64,000 nucleotides of DNA from Burkholderia aenigmatica (GTDB taxonomy: Bacteria; Pseudomonadota; Gammaproteobacteria; Burkholderiales; Burkholderiaceae). Where the stretch lies: NCBI RefSeq assembly GCF_902499175.1, contig NZ_CABVQC010000019.1:1-64000 (forward strand), read 5' to 3'. Below the pieces are notes generated by a model. That model did no database searches. It saw only the letters and a program-made list of their open reading frames with translations, and was not told where the DNA came from. This document shows positions 37,041 through 45,280 of this stretch, in pieces. Positions within the stretch are counted from its first letter, which is position 1. Every line of letters begins with the position of its first letter. Made by a program: the position numbers and the translations under genes.

Positions 37041-37070
37041 ACGCGGGCAAGCGTGCGCAGGGCACGTGCA

Positions 37071-37103
37071 ATAAAAAAGCGCCGCTTGTGCGGCGCTTTT
37101 TCT
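37071..37103. terminator. Bidirectional intrinsic terminator of cysM and mltB
   Basis: AAAAAAGCGCCGC-TTGT-GCGGCGCTTTTT, strong on both strands. Confidence 0.93.
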
Positions 37104-37118
37104 TTGGGCAGGCGGTGC

Positions 37119-38324
37119 TTACTGCGACTGCGTTTCGGTGGCGCTCGGCTGAAGTGCGCCGCTCGCTTCCATCTGTGCCTTCACGGCCTCGCCAAGCTGG
37201 TACACGGTGAGCGCGTAGAAGAAGCTGCGGTTGTAGCGCGTCAGCACGTAGAAGTTCTTGAGCCCGAGCATGTACTCGGTCGCACGGCCCGGCGACGGCA
37301 GGTCGACGACCGTCACGGGCGTACCGGCTTCGGTCGTGATGTTGACCGTCGGCTCGTTCAGCGTCATGCCCGCGCGCAGCAGTTGCGACAGCGCCCAGTG
37401 CGGTTCGGGCTGGCCGTCGGCGGCGGCCTGTGCGATCCCCAGGCTGCCCGTATCGGGCGTGATCTGCCAGACCACCGGGCGGTCGGTTTCCCAGCCGTGC
37501 TGCTTCAGGTAGTTCGCGACGCTGCCGATCGCATCGACAGGACTGCTGCGCAGGTCGACATGGCCCGTGCCGTCGAAGTCGACCGCATATTCGCGGATGC
37601 TGCTCGGCAGGAACTGTGGAATACCGATCGCGCCCGTATACGAGCCGAGCACGGTGGTCGGGTCGAGCTGGTTGTCGCGCGTCCAGACCAGGAAATCCTC
37701 GAGGTTCTTGCGGAACGTCGCCTGGCGGCTGTCGCGGTTCGGCGTGTCCGGATAGTCGAACGTGAGCGTCGTCAGCGCGTCGAGCACACGGAAATTGCCC
37801 ATGTAGCGGCCGTAGATCGTCTCGACGCCGATGATGCCGACGATCACCTCGGGCGGCACGCCGAATTGCTCGGACGCGCGCTGCAGCGTTGCCTGGTTCG
37901 CCTTCCAGAATTTCACGCCCGCATTGATGCGGATCGGCTCGATGAAGCGCGAGCGATAGACGCGCCAGTTCTTGACCGTCGGCGACGGGGCCGGCCTCAC
38001 GAGCTTGACGGCCGTCGCCGAATAGCTGATGCGCGAGAACAGCGCGTGCAGGCTGGTGGAGTCGAAGCCGTTGCGGCTCACCATCTCGTCGATGAACGCG
38101 TCGACCTTCGCGTTGTTCGCGTAACGCTGCGGAACGATTTCCTCTTCGAAGGTCTGGCCTTGCTGCGGCTGGGCCTGTGCGACGAGCTTGCCCGCGGACT
38201 TCGCGGGTTGCGTCTGCGCGCCGGCGGGCGCGGCGCCGAGGGCCGCGACCACGGCGGCCGCAACGAGCGGGACGCGAACACGGAACAGCGCGGAGAGAAG
38301 GGCGGCAGGCTTGCTGGAATTCAT
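37119..38324 (-). CDS. mltB: Lytic murein transglycosylase B
   Basis: 401 residues from ATG 38324. Signal peptide (cleavage near APAGAQ, about 36), a Gln-rich stretch, then the SltB3/MltB domain. The catalytic Glu lies in GIIGVETIYGRYMGNFR (about residue 150); GAIGIPQFLPSSIREYAVD is the other family signature. No lipobox cysteine, so it is likely soluble in the periplasm, unlike E. coli MltB. It cleaves peptidoglycan to 1,6-anhydromuropeptides. The longer frame to 38471 runs into the opposite promoter region and is rejected. Confidence 0.92.
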   Translation of the reverse strand: MNSSKPAALLSALFRVRVPLVAAAVVAALGAAPAGAQTQPAKSAGKLVAQAQPQQGQTFEEEIVPQRYANNAKVDAFIDEMVSRNGFDSTSLHALFSRISYSATAVKLVRPAPSPTVKNWRVYRSRFIEPIRINAGVKFWKANQATLQRASEQFGVPPEVIVGIIGVETIYGRYMGNFRVLDALTTLTFDYPDTPNRDSRQATFRKNLEDFLVWTRDNQLDPTTVLGSYTGAIGIPQFLPSSIREYAVDFDGTGHVDLRSSPVDAIGSVANYLKQHGWETDRPVVWQITPDTGSLGIAQAAADGQPEPHWALSQLLRAGMTLNEPTVNITTEAGTPVTVVDLPSPGRATEYMLGLKNFYVLTRYNRSFFYALTVYQLGEAVKAQMEASGALQPSATETQSQ

Positions 38325-38493
38325 GTCGAAGCGGGCGGACAGGGCGATTGGGTTCGGCGCAGTATACCCGACGGATCCGGCGCGCCGGGGCGTGGCGGGC
38401 CCCCATTGTGGTAAGTTAGCGGCGAATTCGCGGCAGACGATGGACATCATTGATGGAGACCTGCGGCGCATCGTGCGCCGCGGATGACAGCTT

Positions 38494-39417
38494 ATGGCAA
38501 CCGCTTTCTATACGCACCCCGACTGCATGCTGCACGAGATGGGGGAATGGCATCCGGAATGTCCGGCCCGCCTGTCGGCGATCCAGGATCAACTGATCGC
38601 GAGCCGCATCGACGACCTGATCGTGCACGAAACCGCACCGTTCGCGAGCGAGGTGGCGCTGGGCCGGGTGCACACGCAGGCGCACATCGACTACATCCGG
38701 AGCATGACGCCGGTCGATGGCTACGTCGAGGTCGATCCCGATACGCTGATGAACCGCGATACGTGGCGCGCTGCGCTGCGCGCGGCTGGCGCGGCGATTG
38801 CGGCGACCGACGCGGTGATCGAAGGCCGCTATGCCAATGCGTTCTGCGGCGTGCGTCCGCCCGGCCACCATGCGGAGCCTGCGCGTGCGATGGGTTTCTG
38901 CTTCTTCAACAACGTCGCGATTGCCGCGCGGCATGCGCTCGACGTACACGGTCTCGAGCGTGTTGCGATCATCGATTTCGACGTGCATCACGGCAACGGT
39001 ACCGAGGCCGCATTCGCGAATGACGAGCGGGTGCTGATGTGCAGCTTCTTCCAGCATCCGCTGTACCCATTCTCGGGCGTCGATCACCAGGCGCCGAACA
39101 TGGTCAACCTGCCGATGCCCGCGCGCAGCAACGGGATGGCGATCCGCGAGGCCGTCGACATGTTCTGGCTGCCGCGCCTCGATGCGTTCAAGCCGCAGAT
39201 GCTGTTCGTGTCGGCGGGTTTCGATGCGCATCGCGAGGATGACATCGGCAACCTCGGCCTCGTCGAAGCCGACTTCGAATGGCTGACCGCGCAGATCGTC
39301 GACGTGGCGCGCCGGCATGCACAGGGCCGCATCGTGAGTTGCCTCGAAGGCGGCTACAACCTGTCCGCGCTCGGGCGCAGCGTCGTCGCTCACCTGCGCG
39401 TGCTGGCCGGCATCTGA
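38494..39417 (+). CDS. Histone deacetylase-family amidohydrolase
   Basis: 307 residues. Class II HDAC/acetylpolyamine amidohydrolase fold: catalytic His pair in RPPGHHAEP (about 126-134), zinc ligands in IDFDVHHGNGT and SAGFDAH. Such bacterial enzymes (HdaH, AphA-like) deacetylate polyamines or acetyl-lysine; the native substrate is unknown. Divergent from mltB, convergent with the lipase gene. Confidence 0.9.
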   Translation: MATAFYTHPDCMLHEMGEWHPECPARLSAIQDQLIASRIDDLIVHETAPFASEVALGRVHTQAHIDYIRSMTPVDGYVEVDPDTLMNRDTWRAALRAAGAAIAATDAVIEGRYANAFCGVRPPGHHAEPARAMGFCFFNNVAIAARHALDVHGLERVAIIDFDVHHGNGTEAAFANDERVLMCSFFQHPLYPFSGVDHQAPNMVNLPMPARSNGMAIREAVDMFWLPRLDAFKPQMLFVSAGFDAHREDDIGNLGLVEADFEWLTAQIVDVARRHAQGRIVSCLEGGYNLSALGRSVVAHLRVLAGI

Positions 39418-39438
39418 TGATCGACCGGCCGGGCGCGC

Positions 39439-40359
39439 TCAGCGCGCCGGCACGCGCGCGTGAATCCACGCGATCAGCGCGTCGATCACGCGGTCGCGTT
39501 CGAGATCATTCATCGTTTCGTGAAAGCCGCCTTCGTATAGCGTCAACGTCCGATCGGGCGAGCCGACGCGCGCACCGAACGCGCGGCTGCCGTCGGGCTC
39601 GGTCAGCTTGTCCTCGGTGCCGTGATAGACGAGCACCGGAACGCGCAGCCCACCGCGGCCGCTTTCGATGCGCGCCATCGCGTCGAGAATTTCCGCGCCG
39701 GTGCGCGCGGGTACCGCGCCGTGATGCACGAGCGGATCGGCGCGGTTGGCCGCGACGATGGCCGGGTCGCGCGACAGCAGCGCTGCATCGATCTTGATCG
39801 CGGGGAAGGTCGGCCAGACGCGGCTGATGACGCGGCTCACCGCGAGCATCCAGCGTGGCACGTCGCGCCCCGGCGCGAGCGCCGGGCTCGACAGCACGAG
39901 GCCCGTCAGTGCTTGACCGCGTGCCGGCGCGCGTTCGATCGCGTACAGCGCCGCGACCGCGCCGCCCATGCTGTGCCCCATCAGGAACAGCGGCGAATTG
40001 CCGCGCGCGGCTTCAGCGACCAGCGCATCCGCGTCGTTCAGGTAGCCGTCGAAGCGCTCGACCCACGCGCGCTTGCCGGGCGACTGGCCGTGCCCGCGCA
40101 GATCGATCGCGAGCACGTCGATGCCGGCCGCGTTCAACCGACTGGCGAGCGCGGCATAGCGGCCCGCGTGTTCGGCAAGGCCGTGCACGAGCGCGATCGT
40201 CGCGCGGGGCGGCGTGGTGCCGTCGCCGGCCGGCCAGCGGTACGACGCCAGTTCGAGCCCGTCCGCGGTACGCAGCCGGCCCATGGTCGGCGCGGGCGAC
40301 GCCGAAGGCGCCGGTCCGGCGGTGGCGGGTGCGGCGGCCGGCGTGGTGGTGGCGGTCAT
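39439..40359 (-). CDS. Alpha/beta hydrolase, monoacylglycerol lipase-like
   Basis: 306 residues. Serine nucleophile in GHSMGGAVA (about 128-134), Asp in HGTEDKLTEP, His in GGFHETMNDLE; HGLAEHAGRY holds the oxyanion region. Together these are Hydrolase_4/monoacylglycerol lipase features. The first 30 residues are an Ala/Thr/Pro-rich tract without a signal peptide. Likely a cytoplasmic (phospho)lipid or monoglyceride hydrolase. Divergent from metN with a 217-bp gap. Confidence 0.88.
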   Translation of the reverse strand: MTATTTPAAAPATAGPAPSASPAPTMGRLRTADGLELASYRWPAGDGTTPPRATIALVHGLAEHAGRYAALASRLNAAGIDVLAIDLRGHGQSPGKRAWVERFDGYLNDADALVAEAARGNSPLFLMGHSMGGAVAALYAIERAPARGQALTGLVLSSPALAPGRDVPRWMLAVSRVISRVWPTFPAIKIDAALLSRDPAIVAANRADPLVHHGAVPARTGAEILDAMARIESGRGGLRVPVLVYHGTEDKLTEPDGSRAFGARVGSPDRTLTLYEGGFHETMNDLERDRVIDALIAWIHARVPAR

Positions 40360-40475
40360 CTGGCGTGTCCCCTGTTCGTTGGCATGTGTTCCGGGATCAT
40401 AGTCGCGGCATTCCTGCGGCGGCCCAGCGGCGCTCCTCTAATTTCGTGTAGTTATGAAAAGATCGAAATCGATTA

Positions 40476-40505
40476 TTAAGGGGAATGAGGGGTTTGCGGT
40501 AAAAT
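40476..40505 (+). promoter_or_regulatory. Weak candidate promoter of metNIQ
   Basis: TTAAGG (40476-40481), 18-nt spacer, TAAAAT (40500-40505). The -10 is reasonable, the -35 poor. Confidence 0.35.
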
Positions 40506-40526
40506 CGACGGTTATTCCAGATGCAT

Positions 40527-40574
40527 CGGCGGCCGACTGGCGGGCCAACTCGCCGGCCGGCCGCCGTTTTGTTT
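40527..40574 (+). terminator. Terminator-like hairpin in the metN leader (candidate attenuator)
   Basis: Nine perfect outer pairs (CGGCGGCCG 40527-40535 with CGGCCGCCG 40558-40566), one A-C mismatch, then seven more pairs around a six-base loop, directly followed by TTTTGTTT and, after three bases, the metN ATG. No plus-strand gene ends upstream for more than 1 kb, so it cannot be an ordinary end-of-gene terminator. Confidence 0.65.
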
Positions 40575-40576
40575 AC

Positions 40577-41611
40577 ATGATCGAATTACGCAATCTTTCG
40601 CAGCGATTTCCCGGGCCGGGCGGCTGGGTCGAGGCGCTGCGCAACATCAACCTGACGATTCCGCAGGGCGAGGTGTTCGGCATCATTGGCCGAAGCGGCG
40701 CAGGCAAGAGCACGCTCGTGCGCACCATCAACCTGCTCACGCGGCCGACCGAAGGCAATGTCGTTGTCGGCGGGCGCGATCTCACGCTGCTGCCGGCTGG
40801 CGCGCTGCGCGAGGCGCGCCGCGAGATCGGCATGATTTTCCAGCACTTCAACCTGCTGTCATCGCGCACGGTGTTCGACAACGTCGCACTGCCGCTCGAG
40901 CTGGCCGGCGCAAGCCGTGCCGAGATCGAGGCCGCCGTGCTGCCGCTGCTCGACCTCGTCGGGCTGTCCGCGCAGAAGGATCGCTATCCGTCGCAGATCA
41001 GCGGCGGGCAGAAGCAGCGCGTCGGTATCGCACGCGCGCTCGCGAGCCAGCCGAAGGTGCTGCTGTCGGACGAAGCGACGTCCGCGCTCGATCCCGAGAC
41101 TACGCGCTCGATCCTCGACCTGCTGAAGCGCATCAACCGTGAGCTTGGCCTGACGATCGTGCTGATCACGCACCAGATGGAAGTGATCAAGCAGGTGTGC
41201 GATCGCGTCGCGGTGCTCGATGCGGGGCGCGTGGTCGAGGAAGGCCGTGTGATCGACGTGTTCCTGCAGCCGCATCACGAAGTGACGCGCGCGCTGATTG
41301 GCGACGTGATCGCACAGGAGCTGCCGCCCGCGCTGAAGGCGCGTGTGGCCGAGCGGCTGAAGACGGGCAGCGGGCATCTGCTGCGGCTCGCGTTCACGGG
41401 CTCGGGGGTCGACCAGCCGATCCTGTCGGAGACGATCCGCCGGTACGAGCTCGATTTCAACATCCTGCACGGCCAGATCGACGAGATCCAGGGGCAGGCA
41501 TTCGGTTCGCTCGCGGTGCTCGCGGGCGGCGAGCCGGGCAAGGTCGGGCAGGCGCTCGCGTTCCTGCGCGAGCAAGGGGTGGTGGTAGAGGAGCTTTCGT
41601 ATGTTGAGTGA
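40577..41611 (+). CDS. metN: D/L-methionine ABC transporter, ATP-binding protein
   Basis: 344 residues from ATG 40577. Walker [10 protein letters not shown] (about 39-47), signature [15 protein letters not shown], Walker [13 protein letters not shown], then the C-terminal NIL regulatory domain (about 265-344; [20 protein letters not shown]), which binds methionine and inhibits transport. No Shine-Dalgarno is visible before the ATG; the leader is a terminator-like hairpin. Overlaps metI by 11 nt. Confidence 0.95.
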   Translation: MIELRNLSQRFPGPGGWVEALRNINLTIPQGEVFGIIGRSGAGKSTLVRTINLLTRPTEGNVVVGGRDLTLLPAGALREARREIGMIFQHFNLLSSRTVFDNVALPLELAGASRAEIEAAVLPLLDLVGLSAQKDRYPSQISGGQKQRVGIARALASQPKVLLSDEATSALDPETTRSILDLLKRINRELGLTIVLITHQMEVIKQVCDRVAVLDAGRVVEEGRVIDVFLQPHHEVTRALIGDVIAQELPPALKARVAERLKTGSGHLLRLAFTGSGVDQPILSETIRRYELDFNILHGQIDEIQGQAFGSLAVLAGGEPGKVGQALAFLREQGVVVEELSYVE

Positions 41612-42254
41612 GATGTTCGATATGTTCGTGCAGTCGTTCTGGGAGACGCTGATCATGGTCGGCATCTCCGGAGTGGTTGGCGCGCTCGTCGGCCTGCCGC
41701 TCGGCGTGCTGCTCTACCTGACCGATCGCCAGGGCGTGCTGCAAAATCTCGCGGTGAATCGCGTGCTCGGCGGCATCGTGAATGCGGTCCGCTCGACGCC
41801 GTTCATCATCCTGCTGGTTGCGGTGATTCCGTTTACGCGGCTCATCACGGGTTCGTCGATCGGGACGGCCGCGGCGGTCGTGCCGCTGACGCTCGCGGCC
41901 GCGCCGTTCATTGCGCGTCTCGTCGAGACGGCGTTGCGCGAAGTCGACCGCGGGCTGATCGAGGCTGCGCAATCGATGGGCGCGACCACGTCGCAGATCG
42001 TCTTCAAGGTGCTGCTGCCCGAATCGCTGCCGGGCGTCGTCGCGGGCCTGACGATCACGTTCGTGTCGCTGGTCGGCTATTCGGCGATGGCGGGCGCGAT
42101 CGGTGGCGGCGGCCTCGGCGATCTCGGGATCCGCTACGGCTACCAGCGCTATCTGCCCGAAGTGATGTGGACGGTGGTCGCGATCCTGATCGTGTTCGTG
42201 CAGATCGTGCAGTCGTTCGGCGACTGGCTCGTCCGCCGGCTGAGCCACAAGTAA
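41601..42254 (+). CDS. metI: Methionine ABC transporter, permease
   Basis: 217-residue inner-membrane protein with about five transmembrane helices. The EAA loop ([32 protein letters not shown], seen across residues 115-146) contacts MetN. Starts at ATG 41601 within the last codons of metN, implying coupled translation. Together with MetN and MetQ imports methionine. Confidence 0.95.
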   Translation: MLSEMFDMFVQSFWETLIMVGISGVVGALVGLPLGVLLYLTDRQGVLQNLAVNRVLGGIVNAVRSTPFIILLVAVIPFTRLITGSSIGTAAAVVPLTLAAAPFIARLVETALREVDRGLIEAAQSMGATTSQIVFKVLLPESLPGVVAGLTITFVSLVGYSAMAGAIGGGGLGDLGIRYGYQRYLPEVMWTVVAILIVFVQIVQSFGDWLVRRLSHK

Positions 42255-42283
42255 AACAAGACCGATTGGTCAGGAGACACTCG

Positions 42284-43078
42284 ATGCAACGACGCTTCAT
42301 GCTGAAATTCGCGGTGGCACTGGGCGCGGCCGCGCTGTTCGCGGGCGCGCACGCACAGGCCGAAACCATCAAGGTGGGTGTGACGGGCGGGCCGCACGCG
42401 CAGATCATGGAAGCGGTGAAGAAGGTCGCCGCGAAGAGCGGCCTCGAGATTCGCATCGTCGAATTCTCCGATTACGTGCAGCCGAACGCCGCGCTTGCGT
42501 CGGGCGACCTCGATGCGAACAGCTACCAGCACGATCCGTATCTGCAGGCGCAGGTGAAGGACCGCGGCTACAAGCTGATCAAGGTCGCGGATACCGTCAC
42601 GTTCCCGATGGGCATCTATTCGAAGCGTGTGAAATCGCTGGCCGAACTGAAGCCGGGCGCGCGTATCGCGGTCCCGAACGATCCGACCAACGGCGGCCGT
42701 GCGCTGCTGTTGCTGCAAAAGCAGGGCCTGCTGAAGCTGCGCGCAGACGCGGGGCTGAAGGCGATGCCGCTCGATATCGTCGACAATCCGCGCAAGCTGA
42801 AGATCGTCGAACTCGATGCGGCGCAGATTCCGCGCTCGCTCGGCGACGTCGACGCGGCCGCGATCAACACCAACTACGCGATGGAAGCGGGGTTGAAACC
42901 GAAACAGGACGCGATCGCGATCGAAGGGCCGAACGGCCCGTACGCGAACATCCTGGCGATCCGCGAGGCGGACCGGAACAAGCCGTGGGTCGCGAAACTG
43001 GTCGCGGCCTATCATTCGGCCGATGTGAAGCAGTTCATCGAAGGCAAGTTCGGCGGAGCGGTCATTGCCGCCTGGTAA
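42284..43078 (+). CDS. metQ: Methionine-binding protein of the MetNIQ importer
   Basis: 264 residues. Signal peptide with cleavage near AHAQA (about 25); NlpA-type lipoprotein_9 fold: KVGVTGGPHAQIMEAV, LDANSYQHDPYL (ligand-binding), AVPNDPTNGGRAL and AINTNYAMEAGL. No lipobox Cys is present, so unlike E. coli MetQ this looks like a soluble periplasmic protein. GGAG lies about 8 nt before ATG 42284. Confidence 0.95.
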   Translation: MQRRFMLKFAVALGAAALFAGAHAQAETIKVGVTGGPHAQIMEAVKKVAAKSGLEIRIVEFSDYVQPNAALASGDLDANSYQHDPYLQAQVKDRGYKLIKVADTVTFPMGIYSKRVKSLAELKPGARIAVPNDPTNGGRALLLLQKQGLLKLRADAGLKAMPLDIVDNPRKLKIVELDAAQIPRSLGDVDAAAINTNYAMEAGLKPKQDAIAIEGPNGPYANILAIREADRNKPWVAKLVAAYHSADVKQFIEGKFGGAVIAAW

Positions 43079-43122
43079 CGGGCGAAGCAACGGGCGCCCG
43101 GCGAGATTAGAGTCGATGATCG

Positions 43123-43154
43123 AAAACCCGGGCTTTGCGTCCGGGTTTTTTCTC
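43123..43154 (+). terminator. Intrinsic terminator of metNIQ
   Basis: AAAACCCGG / CCGGGTTTT arms around CTTTGCGT-type loop, T6 tail. Confidence 0.88.
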
Positions 43155-43163
43155 TTTTAAAAT
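43135..43163 (+). promoter_or_regulatory. Candidate etfBA promoter overlapping the metQ terminator
   Basis: TTGCGT (43135-43140), 17-nt spacer, TAAAAT (43158-43163); the palindrome at 43165 sits just downstream, where a repressor would block it. Confidence 0.35.
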
Positions 43164-43164
43164 A

Positions 43165-43176
43165 GAACGACCGTTC
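43165..43176. promoter_or_regulatory. Palindromic operator candidate upstream of etfBA
   Basis: Perfect GAACG-AC-CGTTC inverted repeat, of the type bound by TetR-family fatty acid or branched-chain degradation regulators (FadP/PsrA/LiuQ type in beta-proteobacteria). The regulator assignment is inference. Confidence 0.45.
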
Positions 43177-43306
43177 GCTATCATTGGCGCGTCGCCAAGA
43201 AGCGGTATCCTCGACAACCACGAAGGTTGGGTCCGCTTGGCCGCGCAGTCATGAGGCCTCGCTATAGAATGGCCTCTGGTCGTATTCGTAACTTTGGAGC
43301 GTGTGC

Positions 43307-44056
43307 ATGAAAATCCTGGTGCCAGTGAAAAGAGTGGTCGATTACAACGTGAAGGTCCGCGTGAAGTCGGATAACACGGGTGTCGACATTGCGAACGTGA
43401 AGATGTCGATGAACCCGTTCGACGAAATCGCGGTTGAAGAAGCGGTGCGCCTGAAGGAAGCGGGCGTGGCGACCGAAGTGATCGCCGTGTCGGTGGGTGT
43501 CGCGCAAGCGCAGGAAACGCTGCGTACGGCGCTGGCGATCGGCGCGGATCGCGCGATCCTGGTCGAGTCGACCGACAGCGTCGAGCCGCTGGCCGTCGCG
43601 AAGATCCTGAAGGCGCTGGTCGACAAGGAGCAGCCGCAACTGGTGATCCTGGGCAAGCAGGCCATCGACGACGATTCGAACCAGACGGGCCAGATGCTGG
43701 CTGCGCTGGCAGGCCTGCCGCAAGCGACGTTCGCGTCGAAGGTCACGGTGGCCGACGGTAAGGCAACGGTCGCACGCGAAGTCGACGGCGGCGCGGAAAC
43801 GCTGTCGCTGACGCTGCCGGCAGTGATCACCACCGACCTGCGCCTGAACGAGCCGCGCTACGTGACGCTGCCGAATATCATGAAGGCGAAGAAGAAGCCG
43901 CTGGAAACCGTGAAGCCGGAAGACCTGGGCGTGGACGTCGCGCCGCGTCTGAAGACGCTGAAGGTGGTCGAGCCGCCGAAGCGCGCAGCCGGCGTGAAGG
44001 TGCCGGACGTGAAGACGCTGGTTGAGAAGCTGAAGACCGAAGCCAAGGTGCTGTAA
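43307..44056 (+). CDS. etfB: Electron transfer flavoprotein, beta subunit
   Basis: 249 residues from ATG 43307 (TGGAG 7 nt upstream; a GTG at 43301 is less well placed). AMP-binding subunit: [19 protein letters not shown], the ETF-beta signature [20 protein letters not shown] near residue 190. With EtfA it accepts electrons from acyl-CoA dehydrogenases and gives them to ETF-ubiquinone oxidoreductase. Codon use is strongly biased, as for highly expressed genes. Confidence 0.96.
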   Translation: MKILVPVKRVVDYNVKVRVKSDNTGVDIANVKMSMNPFDEIAVEEAVRLKEAGVATEVIAVSVGVAQAQETLRTALAIGADRAILVESTDSVEPLAVAKILKALVDKEQPQLVILGKQAIDDDSNQTGQMLAALAGLPQATFASKVTVADGKATVAREVDGGAETLSLTLPAVITTDLRLNEPRYVTLPNIMKAKKKPLETVKPEDLGVDVAPRLKTLKVVEPPKRAAGVKVPDVKTLVEKLKTEAKVL

Positions 44057-44072
44057 GAGGGAGCGGAAAGAA

Positions 44073-45008
44073 ATGACGATTCTGGTGATTGCAGAACACG
44101 ACAACGCGTCGATCAAGGCCGCGACGCTGAACACGGTGGCGGCGGCAGCGAAGATCGGTGGCGACATCCACGTGCTGGTCGCGGGCCACAATGCGCAAGG
44201 CGCAGCCGACGCAGCGGCGAAGATCGCAGGGGTGTCGAAGGTACTCCTGGCCGACGCGCCGCAACTCGAAGCGGGCCTCGCGGAAAACGTCGAAGCGACC
44301 GCGCTGAACATCGCGAAGGACTACTCGCACATCCTCGCGCCGGCGACGGCCTACGGCAAGAACATCGCGCCGCGTATCGCCGCGAAGCTGGACGTCGCGC
44401 AGATCTCCGACATCACGGCGGTCGATTCGGCCGACACGTTCGAGCGCCCGATCTACGCGGGTAACGCGATCGCGACGGTGCAGTCGAGCGACCCGATCAA
44501 GGTGATCACGGTGCGCGCGACGGGTTTCGATCCGGTGGCAGCGGAAGGCGGCAGCGCGACGGTCGAGAAGATCGAAGCGGCAGCCGACGCTGGCAAGTCG
44601 CAATTCGTGAGCCGTGAAGTGACGAAGCTGGACCGTCCGGAACTGACGAGCGCGAAGATCATCGTCTCGGGCGGCCGCGGTCTGGGCAGCGGCGAGAACT
44701 ACACGAAGGTGCTGGAGCCGCTGGCAGACAAGCTGTCGGCAGCCCTGGGCGCATCGCGCGCGGCAGTCGACGCGGGCTACGTGCCGAACGACTACCAGGT
44801 CGGCCAGACCGGCAAGATCGTCGCGCCGCAGCTGTACATCGCGGTCGGCATCTCGGGTGCGATCCAGCATCTGGCGGGCATGAAGGATTCGAAGGTGATC
44901 GTCGCGATCAACAAGGATCCGGAAGCACCGATCTTCAGCGTGGCCGACTACGGCCTCGTCGGCGATCTGTTCGCGCTCGTGCCGGAACTCGTGGCCGAGC
45001 TCGGCTGA
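44073..45008 (+). CDS. etfA: Electron transfer flavoprotein, alpha subunit
   Basis: 311 residues, 16 nt after etfB. C-terminal FAD-binding domain: [12 protein letters not shown] (about 199-210), [20 protein letters not shown] and the ETF-alpha signature [20 protein letters not shown] is held at the EtfA-EtfB interface. The transcript has a terminator at 45041, before the remains of an acyl-CoA dehydrogenase gene. Confidence 0.96.
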   Translation: MTILVIAEHDNASIKAATLNTVAAAAKIGGDIHVLVAGHNAQGAADAAAKIAGVSKVLLADAPQLEAGLAENVEATALNIAKDYSHILAPATAYGKNIAPRIAAKLDVAQISDITAVDSADTFERPIYAGNAIATVQSSDPIKVITVRATGFDPVAAEGGSATVEKIEAAADAGKSQFVSREVTKLDRPELTSAKIIVSGGRGLGSGENYTKVLEPLADKLSAALGASRAAVDAGYVPNDYQVGQTGKIVAPQLYIAVGISGAIQHLAGMKDSKVIVAINKDPEAPIFSVADYGLVGDLFALVPELVAELG

Positions 45009-45040
45009 CGCAGTGTGATGCTTCGGTAAGCACACGAGAA

Positions 45041-45068
45041 GAGGGGCGCGACGAGCGCCCCTTTTTTT
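45041..45068 (+). terminator. Intrinsic terminator of etfBA
   Basis: AGGGGCGC-GACGA-GCGCCCCT followed by T6. Confidence 0.9.
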
Positions 45069-45099
45069 CGCCATCGACAGAAGAGAGAGGCGACGCACC

Positions 45100-45188
45100 A
45101 TGAGCTATCACGCCCCCGTCAAGGACATGCTGTTGTCGGCGCGAAGGGCAGCGAGGGCGTGCTCGTGTTGACGGAAGATCAGTTCTGA
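45100..45188 (+). pseudogene. Acyl-CoA dehydrogenase remnant (both ends, centre deleted)
   Basis: A good start (AGAGAGAGG, then ATG 45100) opens MSYHAPVKDML, the usual N terminus of the acyl-CoA dehydrogenase encoded after etfBA in Burkholderia. After about 11 codons the reading shifts: the other frame, from about 45135, reads GAKGSEGVLVLTEDQF and a stop at 45186-45188, the usual C terminus of the same about 595-residue protein. So a deletion of some 1.7 kb joined codon about 11 to the last 17 codons, out of frame. The remaining plus-strand frame ends at 45171 after 23 codons. The intact gene's terminator (45212-45242) is still in place. Family identity is from recall of both termini. Confidence 0.75.
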
Positions 45189-45211
45189 TCGGCTGACGGT
45201 TCGATGAAATG

Positions 45212-45242
45212 AAAAAGGCGCTCCCAGGGGCGCCTTTTTTTC
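45212..45242. terminator. Bidirectional intrinsic terminator
   Basis: AAAAAGGCGC / GCGCCTTTTT type stem with T7 on the plus strand and T5 on the minus strand; ends dadA on the minus strand and formerly the acyl-CoA dehydrogenase gene. Confidence 0.9.
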
Positions 45243-45280
45243 GATGCCGGCTAGCCCGCATGGCTGCGGGCGGCGTCGGC

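Noticed and set aside
40454..40576. Extended MetN N terminus read through the leader hairpin
   Set aside because: [11 protein letters not shown] at 40577 matches the family start; the upstream codons do not resemble ABC proteins.
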